A stretch of 64,000 nucleotides of DNA from Microbotryum silenes-acaulis (GCA_003665825.1 QPFY01000016.1:248001-312000); one strand, 5' to 3'. Shown: positions 27,808 to 39,271, counted from the stretch's first letter. Made by a program: numbers and translations. The notes: generated from the letters alone by a model not told the origin.

Positions 27808-29442
27808 ATGGTAAGTTTTTCAAGCGCTCACTGCTACTGCACTTTATGTCCTGACACGCTTTACGCTGGACTTTTACTTGGCGCGCGATAGTCTTCCGCG
27901 CTGGACCAGATCAAGCAGTTCACGACCATCGTTTCGGACTCGGGCGAGTTCGACTCGATCAAGGCGTACAAACCCCAGGACGCGACCACGAACCCTTCGT
28001 TGATCCTCGCCGCGGTCAAGAAGGCAGAGTACGCCAAGACGATCGACGTCGCGGTCAACTATGCCAAGCAGATGGGAGGGTCAGTCACCAATCCCCAATC
28101 TCAGCTTCAGTTGCAGTTGAGGCGAGACGAGACCGACGACACCGAGGGAGGGCGAGGTGGCGGAGAGCGGCGAGAGCGGCGCCAGACTCGAAGGGATATC
28201 CTGGCACATCAAGTATGACAACCATCGCTCACGCATGCTGATCAATAAGCCATATCCCACCCGTAGTGACCTCGACACCCAGGTGTCCAACTGCACTGAT
28301 CGACTCGTAAGTTGATCCCCTGAGCGAGCGAGCGAGCGAGCGGAGCATCGGCTTGCCCCGGTGATGACGTGCCCAGCGCTGGGTGGGCTCTTGAGATCCT
28401 CACGCCGTCGCGCACCACGTTAACAATCGTAACTGACTTGGTCATACCTACTACCCCACCACAGCTCGTCGAATTCGGCAAGGAGATCCTTAACATCGTC
28501 CCCGGCCGTGTCTCGACCGAGGTCGATGCTTCCCTCTCCTTCGACAAGGAGGCAACAAAGGCCAAGGTCAGTCCATCAGGATGCTACCCCCCAAATTCCG
28601 AGTTAGCGAACTCCCATCTAACCCGGTATTCTCTCATTTCGCAGGCCCACACTTTGATCAAGCTTTACGAATCCATCGGCATCTCCAAGGACCGCATCTT
28701 GATCAAGATCGCCTCGACCTGGGAGGGCATTCAAGCCGCCCGAGAACTCGAGCGTGACTCGGGCATCCACTGCAACCTGACCCTCTTGTTCGGCTTCGGC
28801 CAGGCCGTCGCATGCGCCGAAGCCGACGTCACCTTGATCTCGCCCTTCGTCGGCCGCATCCTCGACTGGTACAAGAAGGCCAAGCCGGACGGCAAGTACG
28901 ACGGCGCCAACGACCCGGGAGTTCAGTCCGTACAAAAGATTTACAACTACTACAAGCAACACGGTTACAAGACCATCGTCATGGGTGCCTCGTTCCGCAA
29001 CGTAAGCAACTCGGAAGCTCTTTGCTCAGCTCATCGAACCCATGCTGACGTCAAGAATGTTTGGGGTTCCCCTCCCATAGACCGGCGAGATTATCAACCT
29101 TGCTGGGTGCGACTTCCTCACCATCTCGCCGTCGCTTCTCAAGGAGCTCCAGGACTCGAACCAGAAGGTCGAGCGCGTCATCTCCCCCGAATTGGGTAAG
29201 CTCAGCTGTGGACTCGCCATCAGCCAACTCCCCGTTTTACTTTCACTAATCACATTCGCGTTCCCCTCACAGCCGCCAAGAACGAGCCGATGGAGAAGGT
29301 CACTTACGTCGACAACGAGCCGGCGTTCCGTTGGGCGCTGTTGAAGGACCAGATGGCGTTCGAGAAGTTGCACGAGGGGATCCGAAAGTTCGCCGAGGAC
29401 GCCGACGTACTCAAGGAGTTGTTGACCGCTAAGCTCAAGTAA
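27808..29442 (+). CDS. TAL1: Transaldolase
   Basis: Seven exons (27808-27810, 27892-28079, 28267-28306, 28465-28566, 28645-29001, 29081-29195, 29273-29442) give 324 residues, normal for class I transaldolase of the pentose phosphate pathway. The first coding exon is ATG alone, followed by GTAAGT. Catalytic landmarks: [27 protein letters not shown] with the Schiff-base Lys at residue 132, [29 protein letters not shown] and MGASFRN. The C-terminus ends in TAKLK. The reaction exchanges dihydroxyacetone units between sugar phosphates in the cytosol. Confidence 0.97.
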
Positions 29443-29945
29443 AAAGAGTGGAAAGCTTTGGATGGGGGGTTTTTTTTAAAGGAGAAAAGGAAGGAGGATG
29501 TGAAAAGGAGGGTGGTGGCGATGCATGTTTCTTTTGACGCGTATTCGTGCTTCTGCCTCTTTTTTTCTTTCTTTCTGTTTCCTATAGTTTGGATCGGAGG
29601 CGGATCAAACCGTGTCCCCCCTCTGCTGCCTTTGTTTGCAATGATCGTTCTGTCTGTGCACCATGGGATATCTACATCGGATCGACAGAGATGATGGCAC
29701 ACTGGTAGACCGGCATACGAACGACGAGATCCACCGAATTATAGTGAAGGTGTCGCTCACTTGCCGTAAAACGGGGTTCAAAAGTGATGCACGCTGGGGG
29801 TGCTCAAGTCTCACGAATGTATCAAAGACCCAGATCACGTAATTAGAAAACATCTTTTTTTCTCGGGTAGAATCCTACAGAACATAGAGTGACGCGAGGA
29901 AAGAACAACAAAAAAAAATGAGATCAGACGGGTCCAAATCCTCTT
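29443..29945. other. Convergent 3' regions of TAL1 and the SDR gene
   Basis: T-rich, with no gene evident. Confidence 0.5.
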
Positions 29946-31354
29946 TCACTCGTAAAACCCTTTGAAAGCTTCCCACAACCTCTCCCTAACCCTTCCAGCC
30001 TCGGCCTCACACCACTTTGGTTCACCCACATCCTTCATCCTTTGATTCATAAAGTAACTCTTCCCTACTTGATGGGTCGGCGCGTTAGGGTTCGCGGCTA
30101 GGTATAGGGGGATGTCGGCGAAGGATTGAGGGGTGTTGCCGAGCGGGGTGTAGGTGAGCAAGGGGCCAAAGATGGATTGCGCCAACGTGATGGGGTATGG
30201 GAAACCTTGGTTCGCCGCGGCTTGGCTGGACGAGTAGGACGGGTTATGTAGGAAACGTGTCAGTGATCAATGTAGGGTAACACAACTTTGGCGAGGCGCG
30301 GTTAAGGACCATATGATGGTGCTCACGTGTGGACGTAGCCTGGGAAGAGATGGACCGCTCGGAGATGAGGGTACTTTTTCGAAAAGGCCTGTAGTAGGTT
30401 TGGTAAGAAATAAACTCGATACCACCGTCTCCAGCCGAAAGGAAGAAAGGCGGGTATCAGGGGCTTGAACAGAGAAGAGACGAACCGAAACCAGTCCATC
30501 CTCGATCGCGCCATCCTGCTTGGCCTGTTTCATGAATCTCTTGATCCAGCCCATTCCTTGATCCTTCAGCTCCAAATCATCCAGATCTGGTGCAGCCGAG
30601 TTGGTTCCAGAAGGTGCGCAGACGGTGATCCAAGCTTCTTTCAACGTCTTTGATTCGGCCAAAAGGTAAGCGAGACCGAAGCGCGAGATGTGTTGGATCG
30701 CGAATCGCTTCTCGTGGTCTTCGGTCGTGAGGGAGAAACTGCCATTTGGTGGTCCACCTACAATGTAATTGGAGGACACCGCTCAACTCAGCAGTTATCT
30801 CACCACTTCAACGAGGGGGAAGGCCGCGAACGAACCCTGTGTAGTGATGAGGTAGTGGATCCCGTTGTCTCCAGCCTTGGTCTTGAGCTCCTCGACAACT
30901 TTTTGGACGTTGCTGACGAGTCTGAAGGGTAATCAGAGCAGAATAATCAATCGCCATGCGGTAATCAAGATGAGCTGTATCGCTCCCGGAGGGGGCGAAG
31001 CAGCAAGTGGTTGAACCACTGACGAGAGGTCGGCTTGAATGAACTCGTACGTCTTGGTGTCGGGCGCACCTGCTCCAGCTCGCTTCAACTCTCGCACGAC
31101 CTCGTCTGCTTTTTCCTTGTTCCTGCCGATGATGTAGACCGAGTCTGCGCCAGCTTGAGCGAACCGAATCGCGGTGGCGGCTCCGATCCCCTGGGAGGTA
31201 TTCCCCCACATGTGAGCAGTCAGCGCGTCAGCGCTTCCGATCGAGCCAACGCCGGATGGAGAGTCATTCGACGAACCTGTGTACCACCTGCGACGGCGAC
31301 GTTCTTTCCCGCCAAGTCAAGCCCGACATTGTTTTGTTTTGCTGCAGAGCTCAT
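29946..31354 (-). CDS. Atypical short-chain dehydrogenase/reductase
   Basis: Six exons (31354-31277, 31190-31024, 30921-30836, 30757-30486, 30388-30327, 30225-29946) give 314 residues. The N-terminal Rossmann fold is clear: NVAVAGGT-QGIGAATAIRFA, then YIIGRNKEKADEVV and a D/L at the adenine site (FIQADLS). The catalytic region is unusual. After the active-site strand (AWITVCAPSGTN) there is a PDLDDLELKDQGM stretch, and the usual YxxxK is not seen. This resembles a fungal SDR group with a DDLxL motif. The C-terminal part (YPHLRAVHLFPGYVHT) follows. Cofactor binding looks intact. Substrate and even catalytic activity are unknown. Confidence 0.88.
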
Positions 31355-32106
31355 GGCGTTGCGGGCGGTGTGAATGGCAATCGGCGTTTGCTACTTGACG
31401 ATGACGTCGATCTCCGAGTTCCACCACGGCAGTGATCGGGTTCCACGGCCGACGGTGCTGCTACTGCGTGTCTGTTGTGTGTGAACACCTGGATCGTGAG
31501 GCCAGGTACTATTGCGGGTGCAGAGTGACGTGCTTGTGCGGGTTACCTGCCAATCGCGTGGTGCGGCGTGGGGGGAAGAGCATGGACATTGGCGTTCCCG
31601 ACGCCATCGGCGATCGAGACGAGTCGAGAATTCTGCATTACAAGTTTGTTGATCGGCAATACAAACCCTAGAGTCCCGTGCCGCCCCCCCCCCCCCCCCC
31701 CCCCCCCCAACTGAGACCTTTTGGACGCGGTTCAGGCAGCGGTTTGTTGAAAATGTGTGGAAAACATGTACTATGAAAGTGTGATCTATCTGATCGACCG
31801 GCGTGAGCATAGGGGGTATGGTTTTCTGATCAGATTTTTGTTTGGCTGATTATGTATGATCGTTGATAGAGTGCTCGCCGCCGCGCTCGGGCCTGTTAAA
31901 CAGGGGGGCGCTGAAGGGTCTCCTTTCCTGATGTTGCGTCGCGCGTCCATAGCGCAGTGGCCGTTGGCACAGCCTTTCTCTGACCACCCCGTCGACCAAC
32001 CAACAAACAGCCTTCCGGATCACACACCCTGCTCCCTGTCAGTATCATTGGCGCCTTGCTCCCACCCATTGCAGCCAGTCCACCACGACCAGTAATCGGC
32101 TTCAGG
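31355..32106. other. Intergenic, SDR / secreted protein, with poly-C tract
   Basis: About 750 nt between divergent genes. The 25-nt C run at 31684-31708 is the only notable feature. Confidence 0.5.
31684..31708 (+). repeat. Poly-C tract (25 C)
   Basis: An uninterrupted run of 25 C. It could form a quadruplex on the opposite strand, and its length is likely unstable. Confidence 0.9.
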
Positions 32107-32928
32107 ATGAGGTTGGTGTTCGTCGTGGCGCTCGTCATCGTGTGCTCCACGTTGACTGCGGCGCAACAGACCCTCAAACAAAACCAGTGAGCACAATGAA
32201 TCAAGTCTTTCCCCGGTGCTATTGGACCTCTCATATAAAACATCGTCTCGTTCGATCTGACGCTACGTCCTCTCCGTGAAGGGCCACCGTAAGCGCCGCG
32301 CTCGGGTCGTGTCGGTGTCGCCGAAGCCACAAATGCGAGCTCAACGAGGATAGTCCTCGTTGCAAGTGAGTGGCCCTCTCTTATCAGTGACCATTATTCC
32401 ACCAAACCGACTTGAGCCGGTCTTCGTGCTGTAGCACCTGCGACAAAACATTCCGTAGCTCCTGTCAGTCAGCATCCATTGCGTCGGCTTGCGCCACCCA
32501 CTGCCTCCAAAAACAGTGAGTCCGCACAGAGCTATCGTTTCTTCTACCCCGCCGTAGGCTCTGACTGACTCCCAAACTCGACCAAAACATTTTCACACAA
32601 GTCTCAAGTTCCAGGATCGATACAATTGCATCACAAAAGATTTTCAAACTTCTCCGAACTCTACCTCTCCCATCTCATGCGGCGTCTTTGGATATTCACT
32701 CGACGCTCTCAACTCCTGCCTTCTCCTAAGCAAACGTCGACCGCAATTGTGAGTCAGATCACTCTTTCTCGAATTCTGTGCGCTGCGGGATCTTCAAATC
32801 TGAACCGTTCGACCTGAAACTTTTGCGAGTCTTTAAGGGCAAAGGAGGCGTTAGCTTTGGTTTCGACGTGCAACAAGATCCTCAACTACGGCCCGATGAA
32901 AACACCTCCGCCAGAGTTCGACTTGTAG
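32107..32928 (+). CDS. Small secreted cysteine-rich protein, unknown function
   Basis: Five exons (32107-32186, 32282-32365, 32435-32515, 32602-32748, 32838-32928) keep frame and give about 160 residues. The N-terminus is a textbook signal peptide (MRLVFVVALVIVCSTLTAA, cleavage near AA-QQ). The mature part has 12 Cys: SCRCRRSHKCE, SPRCK, TCDKTFRSSC, ASACATHCLQ, RYNC, ISC, NSC and STC. No transmembrane segment or known domain is seen. The first four exons are well supported by consensus donors and acceptors. The last acceptor (TTTAAG at 32837) is less certain; an alternative (GCGAG at 32829) would stop after two residues. An even cysteine count favours the chosen model. It could be an effector, a cell-wall or an antimicrobial-type protein; I do not recognise a homolog. 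Confidence 0.68.
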
Positions 32929-33578
32929 ATCGAGCATTGAGCGCGTTGGACCAGAGGGCCGTTCACGAAGCTGTTAGGAGAGAGGTGTAGATCCGGTGGT
33001 ACTATAGCCACTCGATGAAGGTTTTTGTCTCGAGTAGAAACGGTTGACGTGTAAATAGAATGCGGTCCAAGTTGATGATCAACAGTCAGCTTCAAGAGCG
33101 AGCCTAATATGATAAAGATCAACGCCCCAGAGCAGCGGTGTTATTCAGCAACAGAAACAAGGGAGTAATTTGTTGGCGATTGGTCTCCTCTCCCTTGGAC
33201 ACGCTCAGGCCGACGAGACATCCCCCATGGTCGGTCATCCAATTTCAGTCGACTCTTTGTCGCTCGTTAAATGGTGTTCAGTGTCTCACCGAGTATGCAT
33301 GGAGCCATTGGATAACGAACGATACGCTCCGTGACGCCTGACGCTGTGCGCCTTCCACTAAATACAAGGAAGGAGGACACTACGCTCTTTCACTTCCCTC
33401 CCCTTCCATCTCGTCCGGTGTATACGTAACTTATTACGAGCCTATTGTTCATCATCATATCCGTCTTCGTGAACTTGAGCTTGGCTCGAATGACCGCGCA
33501 TAATGATCTAGACAAGGACACAAGTGATCCCATTTCACCTCTACTACCCCTGCTCAATACTAACGACCCAGACGATTA
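32929..33578. other. Intergenic, secreted protein / GPI2 3' ends
   Basis: Nothing recognisable in about 650 nt. Confidence 0.45.
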
Positions 33579-34705
33579 CTACAAGTTTGTAGGCCCTACC
33601 CTCGGAACGGCCTGATCCCAAGGTCCTCTGACCCTATCCTTGTACCTCAACATCAGCCACCCCCTCAAAAGCGGAACCAAGACCGCGCTCGCGAACAAGA
33701 GCATCATCGCGATCTTGTCCACACCTCCTCCGAGCCCTCTCAGACTTCCTATTGCGCCTAGGCACAAGACGAGGGTCAAGATGAGGGTCGGTCGGATGGA
33801 GAGATGGGAACGTAGACCAGGTAAGGGACCGAACCAGATCGTCGCGAAGAGGAGCAGGCTGAAGACGGCGAGGTTGGACGATAATCTCGAGGCGAGGACG
33901 GTCGAGCCGGATAATGCTGCGGTGAGGGGTAGACTTGAAGAAATCTTGCCTGGTGAACCGGTTGTACGAAGTGGGATCGAGCGATAGTCTCCGACAAAGA
34001 CGTTAAGGGCGAAGAGCGTACCTGCGAGTGCCCAGATCGAGTCCGAGGTCGTCGCGCGAGTGAGGGTTTTCAGAGCCGGAGAGAGCAGGTAGAGAGAGAA
34101 GAGAGGGATTATGGGTATCTTCGCGTTCGTGGATGGTGTTGGGAGAGGACTCGGTATTGTTGAGGCGGGGGCTGTATCCGGCTCTTCGCCATCGGCCCCC
34201 GCAAGAACAGTCGTCGCCGGAATCTTGGTCCTCGGCTCGTCGCAGGTCCAGCGGATGACGAACAACGCGACGCGCAAAGCGACCGCAAGAATGCCACAGT
34301 AGACTAGCAACGTCGAAGGCTGCAGAGATCCTTTTGAGAGTCGTACGAATATAGAAACAAAGATGAAGGTCGACGCGAGGTGTTGGGTGATGGGCAACGT
34401 TTGCGCTAAAAGCACTGGCAGGGACGCTGGGTGGACGTTGACTGTGACAGCGACAGCGACATGCGATCCTCAGCACTCCATCTGCAAAACGTGGCAAATG
34501 TTAGGTTCGTGGGCACGACGTACCATTCCTCTGCAGGTCTGAGAGAAAGGACGAGTCGACGTAGTTGCTCGGATAGTCCTGGCGGAGGTACAACACCTTA
34601 CGGAACGGTTCCCGACTCGTTGACGCGTACCTACGCACTGTTTGATTGTATACAAGATCAGTTGCACTGTTCACAGACGCAGGTCGAGGCAAGAAGCGAC
34701 TTACT
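33579..34705 (-). CDS. GPI2: GPI-GlcNAc transferase subunit Gpi2 (PIG-C)
   Basis: Three exons (34705, 34637-34524, 34441-33579) give 325 residues. The conserved N-terminal block KVLYLRQDYPSNYVDSSFL matches the PIG-C signature. A polytopic body of about eight hydrophobic segments follows, with TSDSIWALAGTLFALNVFVG and the tail RGPWDQAVPRVG. The protein is part of the ER complex that adds GlcNAc to phosphatidylinositol, the first step of GPI-anchor synthesis. No in-frame ATG precedes the conserved block in the unspliced DNA. Removing the 67-nt intron 34704-34638 (GTAAGT...AAACAG) joins A to TG and creates the start codon, giving MRRYASTSREPFRKVLY. An internal ACTGAT branch-like site supports this intron. 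Confidence 0.9.
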
Positions 34706-35127
34706 CGTGGGCCAAACTCCCAAAGTCTCTAGCTCGCTACCAATCCGCCTGTGCTGGAGCGGTCATATAAGATATTCTTGGCTGGGCTGGAGACCAGATA
34801 TTCGGCACTGGCTGCTTGCCACTGATTTGGCCCGTCCCTGCTCTCGTCCCTGCGGGGTCTGTCCGCTTCTGAGGCCGTCCTCGTCCAGTCGTCGGGTGTG
34901 GATGTGGGGGAGACTAAATCCGGCCCAGCGGCGCGCTCGTTCGTGCAAGTTGCCATTCAATATTCACGACTGAAAATGTTTCAGGCGCAACGCGCGATGC
35001 GTAATAATTTACAACACAAACACAGCACCATCACACAATCACATATGTATATTAAAACGCGCCCGACTTTGATCCCTGAATCCCTGGCATATATTCCCTC
35101 GTCTGCGCTCACTCGCCCGCTCCCACG
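34706..35127. other. GPI2 upstream / MON1 3' region
   Basis: An AT-richer patch near 34990-35060. No gene seen. Confidence 0.45.
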
Positions 35128-37838
35128 TCAGAACGACGGCGCGCTCGTCAGGAACAACCGATTCTCTTCCGCTTTGATCCATTTGATCACAGCCCGAGCA
35201 GCCGAAACGACCGCCGTCTTGGGTAGTAAGGGCGAGACGGCCAAATAGAGCTCAAAGCTCGAGGTCGTCTGGGGAGAGAAAAGGGGTTCGAGTCAGAAAT
35301 GAGTTGTGCGACGAAAAACCTGGCACCACCGACGGCTCACCCAACCCAAGACGGCCTCGTGTTCGGTGCGAAGGTACATAAGCTTGGCCGGGGGTCGATG
35401 CACACCCCCGGCATACGCAGGACGAACGTGCAACGCCTCGTAAAGACGTTGATACAGCGTGATGAGCCTGCGAAGGAAGAGGAGGGCCGGTCGCATCAGT
35501 CATCGGCAGTAGCTGCTTAAGCAGGGCTTCCACGACGCACCTAACTCGATTCCGACTCGTCTCGTACTCGCCCTCCCAGACCGGATTCGTAATCTGAACA
35601 TACGCTCTAGCCTTGTACAAAAAGTGTCTCAAACCAGGCACCGCGAGGTCCATCAACGAGTACTCTTGTAGCCTCTGCACCTTGGGATCCTCAATCTTGT
35701 CCAACAACTTCTTGGCCTTGAGCGTCCGTTTGACTTCCTCCCCCCACGCTTTGACACCTTCGAACCCGTCCCTTTCGGCGCTGACGAGTACGATCCCCGT
35801 GTCTTGGGTGAGGTAAGAGATGTAGGCGTGCAGGAAACCTTTGTTGTTGAAGCGCGGGAGGCAGACGGGGATCCACGATTCCGAGTCGGGGGCTTGGAAC
35901 GTCGTCGAGGACGAGATGGTCGAGAGGAGGAGGTGGAGATCGGTAGGATGTATCGTGTGTCGTGTTGGACGGAGAAGGGTGACGATTCGACCCGACGAAA
36001 TAACGAACGCGTAGAGGAGACCGAGGCTTTGCGCTTGGGGCTATGGGGTGCAGAAAGCCGGGCGGTGAGCGAGGCTGGTCAATCGATGGTGGAGGTTGTA
36101 AGACGCACCTTGTGCTTGCTTGGTAACAAGGCTTTGGCCACTTCTTCCCTCGTCCCCTGATCAATTCGATACACCTCCAAGGAGCTGGTCAAGATCGCGA
36201 ACGAGGTCTGCAGTGTCTTGACGAGGTGGTGGAAGAAAGGCTCGGTGCCTTGCATCAAGCGGCGAAGGTCAAAGTTGGAGCGCTTGGAGAAGATGCCGGA
36301 GAGTTGGGAGTACGTCACGATACTGAGGACTTGAAGGTAGAGGTAGTCGAGGTGGGTGCGGAGCTGAGAAGAGATTGGGTGTCTGCCGTCAGTGACGGCG
36401 AAGGGGTAGGATCTCACCGGGAACGTACGACGAATTCAGGCTCGCCCCAATCGGAAATGCACACGAGGTACAGGGGTGCCTTGAGAACAAAGGCAATTTT
36501 CATTTTACCTGCGTCAACATATCTGCCCGAGACGAGTCGACCACCATCAGACACGGTCTCCGCGAGCAGAGCCCAATGCTTCACTCACCTTAGCTTGTCG
36601 CCCTCGTCCGCAAATATGGAGATGATGGCTTGCATGACGCCGACGTAGCCCGTCGCCTCTTCGTCATCGAGGTCACTGCACGATGGAACACAATAAGAAC
36701 ACTTATTTGTTTCTCTAACAATGAACCCGTACGGACGTGGTGAAGATGAGCTTGCCCGCCGAAGAGAGAATGAAGTATCTTCTGGGAGTCAGCTCGATCG
36801 CCTCTTGCTCGGTCGAAGCTGGATGGTCTTGTCGTCAGCGTCTTGCCCATTCTCTTATGCACGGCGTCATTCATAGATCTTACGCTTACCCTTGTCACTC
36901 TCGGCGTGTTCGCTCCTATTCCTACGGACGGTCGTGCTCGGCCCCGTCTCGTTCCTCCTCAACTGAGCCCTGAGCATCTCCCTTGGGTCGGTGTGCCCCT
37001 GAGCGCGCGTGACGAGTTGTCCCTCTTCATCATCGTCGTCGTCCTCGCTGAATGCCGAATCTTTCGAGTGACGATCCTCATCCTCGATATCGGAACGATT
37101 TCCATCCTGTTGACTGCCGTCGTCATCGTCGTCGGCGACGGCCAATCTCTGTTCCTCCTCGGACCTCCTCGAATTCTCTGCGGCCAGTCTCGCGGCCTGT
37201 ATGGTCTGCTGGGTCGGTACGCCCCAGCCTCCCGTATCCGAGTCGTCGTGCGCGTTCTGCCCTTCTTCGTCGTCGGAGGTGTCGTCAGCGCTGTGAGCTC
37301 CAGTCCGGTGCACGGGCGCGGAGACGATCCTACGATGCCTCGAAGGCGTGGCATGTGGGGTAAGGCCGTCGGATTCGCGCTTGGTCCTCGGCTTGGTCGA
37401 CACTCCCTTGACGCGGGATAGGATATTGGCGAGCCCCGACGAGTCCGAATCACCTTCCTGACACCCATCCTCCTCCTCTGGTCTCGGTCCCTGGTCCACA
37501 TGTATGGAGGGAATAATATCGCCCAGCGCCGTCGTCGCCGTCGTCGTCGTCGTGGCCGTGGTGGTCGGAAACGACGTTTTGACCCTCCTCAACTTGCGAC
37601 GACTATTCGTGTCTTTACCACTTGCCGCGGAGGTGATTGCTTCAACCCAGTTGGAAGAGGTCGAAGTCGAAGCGGATGCGATCGTCGTGCGCTCTCGTCG
37701 TGGCGACGAGTCGGTCAAACCCCTCATCAGACGGGGCAGCGTAGGCGTCGAGGTTGATGTCGCATGCCGGTCCAGTGACGATAAGGATGAGCCGGGGTCC
37801 GAAGGTGTCGCAGGTGAGGCAGGTGGCGGCGGACCCAT
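35128..37838 (-). CDS. MON1: Vacuolar fusion protein Mon1
   Basis: Eight exons (37838-36890, 36818-36737, 36675-36589, 36522-36429, 36363-36109, 36040-35541, 35467-35341, 35268-35128) give 744 residues. Mon1 with Ccz1 is the exchange factor for Rab7/Ypt7 on late endosomes. The first 330 residues are disordered, with Thr runs and acidic patches. The three longin-type lobes follow: RYFILSSAGKLIFTT, DWGEPEFV-LRTHLDYLYLQV, FDLRRLMQGTEPF, SLGLLYAFVISSGRIVTLLR, PTDLHLLL, WIPVCLPRFNNKGFLHAYI, GLRHFLYKARAYVQ and TTSSFELYLAV. The start is the first ATG after an in-frame stop; earlier in-frame codons (TTG, CTG) are not credible starts. The gene is divergent from OPI10, about 210 nt away. Confidence 0.93.
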
Positions 37839-38051
37839 CAGTGGATTGATGGGAGGATTGACCACGAGCGAGGCCCAAGACGAGCTGAGACAGGGAGGTG
37901 AAAGGAGAGACAAGGGCGAAGCGACTCTGGGAATGCACGCTCTCTTGGCTTCCGTCGCCTTCCGTCGCCTTCCGGTGCCTTTTATTCCTCATACTCTCCA
38001 TCTCCACCTCCACTTCTGGCCTAACTCAAGCTACATACGACTTCTTTCACC

Positions 38052-39271
38052 ATGTAGGTCATTCCTGCGCCCCTCTGCACCCCAGCGTCATCAGCGTACA
38101 CACAAGCAAAGCGCCGATTGCGTCTACGGGGTCATGTGCTCGTGCACCCACTCGTCAATTGCCCTTGCACCGTATCCTCGCCCGGCCTGATCAAACAAGA
38201 CTCGCTTGGGCCCTCGACACCGTACTGAATCGCCTTTGATGCCCCCCTTCGACGCCACAGGTTCGCCATTGTCGTGCCCGGTCGAGCGGTACAACAAGCA
38301 ATCACCGTACCCGACACCCCCGGCCAATTCGCCATCAGCCTCGACAACGCCGAAGCGCTCAACCACATCTGCGTTTTCCAAACAGGTCAGTCATAATAAG
38401 CCTCGGATGCTATACGAGGATTTCGCGCTCATTCGTCATTTGATTTCAACCAGCTCCTTTACCGGAAGGGTATGGGTGTACCTTGCACTTTGATCCGGGC
38501 AAGTGAGTCACGACAAGATGCTGGGTTTTCCCCACCGACCTCTTGGTGAACCTGCCTACTGAGGCTGGGATCCTCTCCCTGTTGACTTTCATACAGGGGA
38601 ACAGGATGGTCTCTGATCGGAGGGTGAGTCCAGTGACTCTACGCAACGCATTCACACCTACCCGCCGCCCGGGCTCGACGCTCAAAAGATCCCCACTTTA
38701 ACCCGCCCCCACATCCGACCCTTTCGCCAGTCTAACGAACGAGAAACCCTCGGCCATCTTCCGACTCCGAGGTAACCTCATCCCTTCCTCCTCCTCCTCG
38801 ACCCTCTCCGCCCCGACCTTCTCCTCCCCGACCTCGACCACTTCGGCAACCCTAGGTATCCTTTGCGAACCGTTAGCAGCCGTACAAGCCCACCTAGCTC
38901 AACTGCCCACTTCCAGTGCGAATTCAAACATAGGAGCGGGTGCACTCGTCCTCAAAGATCCGATGACGAACCCTACAACGTTGGCCATGTTGGTCGCTAA
39001 GAACATGTACAATGCTATCGCCGGTTTCGCGCAACAAGTTCCGGGAACGATGACCTACGCCGTCGAACTTGGCGTCGTGGAAAAGTGGTATTCGTAAGTT
39101 AGCTTGGCAGGGCCTTTCTATTTTGTTTTTATCTTTTCCACCCCCGGGGGGGGGGGGGGGGCACAAAAGTTTCTGATCATTCTCCTTTTTGGGAATTTTG
39201 TTGCGCGTTACAGTCGCTTCGTTGAAAAAATTAAAGCCGCCGGCGTCGGCTTCCTTCAACAACAGGACTGA
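38052..39271 (+). CDS. OPI10: Hikeshi/Opi10-family protein
   Basis: Six exons (38052-38053, 38261-38385, 38454-38502, 38597-38623, 38731-39093, 39214-39271) give 207 residues. Hikeshi proteins carry Hsp70 into the nucleus under heat stress; yeast Opi10 is linked to inositol regulation. Landmarks: MFAIVVPGRAVQQ, FAISLDNAEALNHICVF, PLPEGYGCTLHF, GWSLIGG, NEKPSAIFRL and a C-terminal WYSRFVEKIKAAGVGFLQQ. The start codon is split. The leader exon ends in AT, intron 38054-38260 (GTAGGT...CCACAG) is removed, and the next exon supplies G, forming ATG TTC. Upstream of the second exon the frame meets TGA with no ATG. If the intron is retained the message reads ATG TAG. One exon is only 27 nt. A 16-nt G run lies in intron 5. 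Confidence 0.92.
39146..39161 (+). repeat. Poly-G tract (16 G) in OPI10 intron 5
   Basis: CCCCC followed by 16 G, inside the intron at 39094-39213. Confidence 0.85.

Noticed and set aside
32778..32990. 70-residue frame over the last exon of the secreted protein
   Set aside because: Out of frame with the four well-supported upstream exons, and no cysteines beyond the first residues.
34003..34497. 164-residue minus-strand frame over GPI2
   Set aside because: Shadow frame; the membrane-protein frame has the PIG-C motifs and matches the splice phase.
36867..37913. Longer MON1 N-terminus starting at 37913
   Set aside because: The codon there is TTG. The first in-frame ATG after the upstream stop is at 37838.
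38240..38490. ATG-initiated frame over OPI10 exon 2
   Set aside because: The conserved Hikeshi frame is a different one; this frame reads through splice sites.
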